A DNA stretch of 64,000 bases from Cylicocyclus nassatus (Eukaryota; Nematoda; Chromadorea; Rhabditida; Strongylidae). Every line of letters starts with the position of its first letter. The first letter of the stretch is position 1. Shown piece by piece: positions 60,001 through 64,000 of this stretch. Under the pieces are notes generated by a model. The model was not told where the DNA came from. It made no database searches and worked only from the letters and a program-made list of their open reading frames with translations. The position numbers and the translations under genes were made by a program. The stretch is from contig CATQJL010000305.1 in the NCBI GenBank assembly GCA_958299035.1, positions 28,834,040 to 28,898,039 of the forward strand. The letters run 5' to 3'.

Positions 60001-60672
60001 CAGAGTGTCCCAAAAAGATGTGCACACTGTTGATGTTAATAAATCTCTTGCTTTCATGTCTTTTGCCGAGATTGAGGTATTATATGTAGAGCGAGGTTTA
60101 ACTTACAATTAGATTCGAGGTATGAAGCGAACCACCAAGCGCTTTTCATTACTGTAGGATTACGGTATGAACTTTCAGCATACAGCGTCACTGTGCAAAA
60201 GGCCTTTTGAGAAAATAATTAAAAAATCTGAAAATGTGTAGCAAGGTTTTCAGGCGTGCTGATCTGAATGCACAGCTTTTCACAAGTTTTTCGAGCTTTA
60301 TTGGTGGCGTAATCACATTTCTGACGCATTGGAAAAACAATTGTTACCCTAGATCTGAAATAGCTTATGAAAGAAGCACTATCCTAAAGTGCAAATTTCA
60401 TATTTAAAATCAGCGACTTCGATTGCCCCAGTTCAAAAGTGTCTGTCTTGTTCGGCTTTCTATCTGAGGCAAAATATGGCTTTCAAAGACTTAAATTCCT
60501 CGTCAAAGCTCCTACCGTAATCCGACAATAATGAAGAGATGATAATTGGCTCCATACAGTAAATCTAAGCTAAACCTCGCTCTGCAAAATGGCATCTCAA
60601 GCTCGGCAAAAGACATGAAAATAAGAGAGTTATAAGCGATCAAACACCGTGCACATCTTTTGGGACACCCTG
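60001..60672. mobile_element. Tc1-type palindromic MITE, 672 bp
   Basis: Starts CAGAGTGTCCCAAAAAGATG and ends ...CATCTTTTGGGACACCCTG, with TA on both sides (59999-60000, 60673-60674). CAGnGTGTCCCAAAA ends are a common Tc1-group pattern. TTTTGCCGAGAT and CTCGGCAAAAGAC further in show that the arms are long. No transposase. Confidence 0.8.
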
Positions 60673-62691
60673 TATATGATAGATTAAAAACCAATTACTC
60701 TAAGGTTGCAGATGTCTCTATGGGAGGGGGGGGGGGGAAGAGGGGGAGTAAAGAGATGGCGGCCTTATATGTTTGCGTAAACAGATGTGAGACCGCCAAT
60801 CACTCAAACAACTACACTCACAAGTACAATATTTTGCGCTGCAACATGCGCGACAAAATGGCGGTTCTGCGTAGTCAAACCTTCGACGTGAAGCTCCAAT
60901 TTTAGTTTGCCGAAGCAACAACTGTATATATCACTAAACTGAGAGATCCCCTATCAAAGGAGCAAGCTCTTGCACCAATGTGTAAATGGGAGGGGTGAGA
61001 TCGCTACAAAAAAAATTCTTTAATACAGCATACAAAAATACATAGGTTTACTCCCTTGTGTTTTCCTAAAACAGAAGGATATTTAGCCGGACTGGCTTCA
61101 GATGAAATGCAATTTGTATTTCATGTATATCATGTAAGCTGATTCAGAAATTGGAACTCTTCCAAACGTACGGACGTTTTTGGGGCATTGATGACATTGA
61201 TGACAGTTTTAGCTTAGCTGTCTTAGTTTGTTAAATCAATTATGGGAGCATCTGCTCAGTGTGCTGCTTCATGTGCTAGTTAAGAATCTAACAAAGAAAA
61301 AAAGAGAGCTCGTTTCTTCTGTCCGTAAACCTTTCGCTTCTAAATGACAACTTAACACGTTTCGGACCGGTGCTGCACATGGTGCAGCACGCTGCTTTGA
61401 GTGATCTTTCTGGCGTTTGCAGGAGGTTTCCTTTTAGTCTAAAGTTGTTATGTCAAAGGTCTAAGCTCCTACTTTTCAAATGACTCTGTAGAGTTGTGCC
61501 ATCAATATTTGTTCAGGAGATATGAGCACAAATCGAACAACAGTTGCAACGAAGTGCGGCGACGCGAACGACGCGTGCGACGTCGCAACTTTCCTTTGCT
61601 TCGATATCAAGGAAAAAAACCGTAGTTTCAATACTGATGTGTGCCGTGTACAACATAGATACTTTTGAATACTATCAGAATCTGAGTTTTTGTTCCTATC
61701 TTTCAAGAAAGCACAAAAGTCCCTCTCAAGCGACAAAATTCTCACACTTCGAATTCACTCAGAACTTTGGATATGGAGCTTATCTGACATGCTGATTACA
61801 AATGTGGCCCACAGGCTGCGAAATAAGGTCCCTTTGTAGGCTAATGGCTGAAAGTACACTCTTTTTCGCCGCGCGCAATTTCGCTGTCCGAAACGTGTTA
61901 AGTTTGAATATGCACAATAAAATGAAAATTATTTTGGACGGTTTCCACCTAGTGTTCCAAATTTTGTTTCACTTGATTAGCACATATTTCGCACTTTCAG
62001 ATATAGATTCGACTCTACAGTTTTGTGCGTGCATTAAATCTAGAAATTGTTGCACTTCATTCTCGCTTTAGCAAGATCGCGTTTTATTGCTTTTGGTCCA
62101 AAAATTTTGAAAAAATTCACTGGATAAATATGGACATAAGAGACATTTTTGCGTAGGCAACTAATTGATGTTTATTAGGCAAAAGTTTTACTCGAACATC
62201 CAAGTAATCATTAAGACGGCAATACGGTTATTGATGCAACTCGATCCATTGCATTTATCCGCAAAGTGCACCAGATCCGCACTGCCCAGCTCCAAATGTA
62301 TAACATACTGAACACGCATCACCCACATTGTACATTAGTTGATTGACGATGTTCCTGCTAAAGCATGAGCATAAGACCCGGGTTGAAGCAGAAAATTTTG
62401 ACACTTACTCTGGTCGATAACGACACGAGAGTACGTACTCACTGCCACATTGAGCAATGGAGCACCCAACTTCTCGATTGAGCCCAGCCCATCTTCAACC
62501 TCAGTCACTCATTGAATTACGAGCAAGTAAGAGTGAGCTTGCAGAATATATACTCTTATCCTAGTGTATGATTCTACGGGAGTGCCGACGAGAGAAGCGG
62601 TAAAGTTCACAATTGCGCCAGGATTAGGATAGATCTATAGACATTCCACCATTTTTTGGCTGTTTAAAAGCCTGATCATTCATGTCTTCAA

Positions 62692-63389
62692 AGGCAGTCT
62701 CCCGGCAGATTTTGCAATTCCACCTGTCTGCATATTTTAGGCCTTTTCTACAGATAAAATCCAAATATGAGCTTTGTAGAGGTGAAAAGACCATTTTTGG
62801 GACGTCTATCCAATTTTCAAAATGAAGCTCTGAAAGTTTCAATGAAAAGTTGGAGACCCCGGCACGGAGATCCTGTCGCCTGCAATTTTTGCTTTGGATA
62901 GCATGTACTCAGACAATTGCCGGGAGGCGGGCACCGGAAAAATAGATGGCTGATTTCTCGCACCCCGCTCGCGGATTTTTTGAAAAGCAATCATTACTTT
63001 TCGGGACGCCGCTTGCTGAGTTCTCGATTCCTCAAAGATTCAGCAATATATCTGCAAAAGATAAGCGCGAAAAAAGATTCAACAGGCGGTCTTTCAAAAA
63101 CTCGCTTACCATTTTCCTGGAATCTGCGAGCGGAATGCGAAATTTCAGCAACGCGTATTTTCCGGCGCCCGCCTGCCCCGGCGATTGTCTGAGTACAGTG
63201 CAGGAGCGGTTGTGGGGTCTTGCGCCGAACAGGTAAGCCCTCGCCCATTGAGATTGCACGCGCAGGTTCGAGGGCTATTTTCTCGGCGAAGGGGCACATC
63301 AATCAGCCGGACTGCGCTGGTTAGTGGGTTAACTAAAAACCCTACCACAGCTATATTCTTCAGGGCGCAAACCTGCCGGGACACTGCCT
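62692..63389. mobile_element. TTAA-flanked non-autonomous transposon, family B, copy 2 (698 bp)
   Basis: Begins AGGCAGTCTCCCGGCAG after TCAA (one base off TTAA) and ends TGCCGGGACACTGCCT before TTAA (63390-63393). It is the longer of two copies; both ends align to 15623-16019. Internal GGCGGGCACCGGAAAA and TTTTCCGGCGCCCGCC form a second inverted pair. The open frames inside follow from this symmetry. Confidence 0.78.
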
Positions 63390-64000
63390 TTAATGAGAGG
63401 ATGCCGTATATACCTTTATGGCCACATCTTTGTATGTTGATCGATCACTGGGCATAGCAGCTCGATAGAAATCCTCCGCTGGACAAGCAAGTTGGTTCTT
63501 CGTAAACTTTCTTAGGACATGTGGACAGGTAATAGTGAGCGTCTTCTTCTTGAAGAACTTCAAAGTTTAGAAATATGGAATGTTATTAAGCCTCTCGTTT
63601 ACAGAAACATCTAAACCAAACTCAATTTTTCCGGCAATAATTCAGCGCCTGGTTTGATCCATGTCATCGTAATTGTCTTTCTTGGGATCACTTCCATGAT
63701 ACAAAAATACTGCGCATTTGGAAACTTGAGTTTGATAGTGAGAAGACAAACTCAAGTCTATTGAGCCGCTTTTTTCGGATAACCGTTTTAGTGAATATAC
63801 TGAATCTTATTTAAAACTTCCATATATCTTCGAAGGTTGGATGAGGAAATATTGCTACAACGCAATCTGTAGTAGGTCTTGTAGTTGTGCACAAACAGAC
63901 GGATCACAATACTTAGTACAATCACAGCTACCGCCATCAACTTCGTAAACTTTGTCTCCGTTCTTTACACCACTGTAATATTAGTTGTAAATTTAGGAAA

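Larger units (their letters stand above)
59516..64000. other. Terminal region without recognised exons (4.5 kb)
   Basis: Contains a Tc1-type palindrome at 60001-60672, a 12- to 13-G tract near 60723 and the larger family B element at 62692-63389. If the exon at 59324-59515 is real, this is intron of that gene. No other coding signal was convincing. Confidence 0.55.

Noticed and set aside
62917..63384. Several 75-102 codon frames on both strands
   Set aside because: They lie in the palindromic TTAA element and mirror each other.

Overview
This window looks like nuclear DNA from a clade V (rhabditine) nematode. The one clear gene encodes a plasma-membrane calcium ATPase closest, as far as I can recall, to Caenorhabditis mca-3. 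The introns are long and packed with short inverted-repeat transposons, unlike the compact Caenorhabditis locus, which points to a strongylid parasite (hookworm or relative). The species call is inference; the gene family call is direct from the translated exons.

Layout. Positions 1-9505 hold no convincing gene, only transposon debris, including a hAT-like element split by a TTAA-flanked insertion. From 9506 to 45708 on the + strand lies the PMCA gene: 25 common exons (3237 nt, 1079 codons, every junction in phase) followed by two alternative 3' ends. Terminal exon 26A (35387-35806) gives a 1218-residue protein. Exons 26B (43669-43795) plus 27B (45653-45708) give an 1139-residue protein ending in a class I PDZ ligand. 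Both ends begin with nearly the same calmodulin-binding core and then diverge. Catalytic landmarks are all present: [28 protein letters not shown], and the TM6 Asn/Asp pair.

From 45709 to 59323 there is no host gene I can support. This stretch is a transposon-rich zone. It holds several copies of one palindromic family flanked by TAA, a PIF/Harbinger-like palindrome, a decayed Penelope-like reverse transcriptase on the minus strand, and a compact 2.1-kb element with two long direct terminal repeats around about 1.2 kb of overlapping open frames. One good orphan exon (59324-59515) probably belongs to a different downstream gene. The last 4.5 kb is again mobile-element sequence.

The most unusual material is (i) the LTR-flanked element without a visible polymerase, (ii) the number of unrelated families that take the form of near-complete palindromes, some with arms built from 9-bp tandem subrepeats, and (iii) palindromic mariner relatives that fill most of the intron between the last two PMCA exons of isoform B. 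No tRNA, rRNA or CRISPR array was recognised. All boundaries were read by eye; splice sites rest on GT/AG plus frame continuity and were not tested against transcripts.
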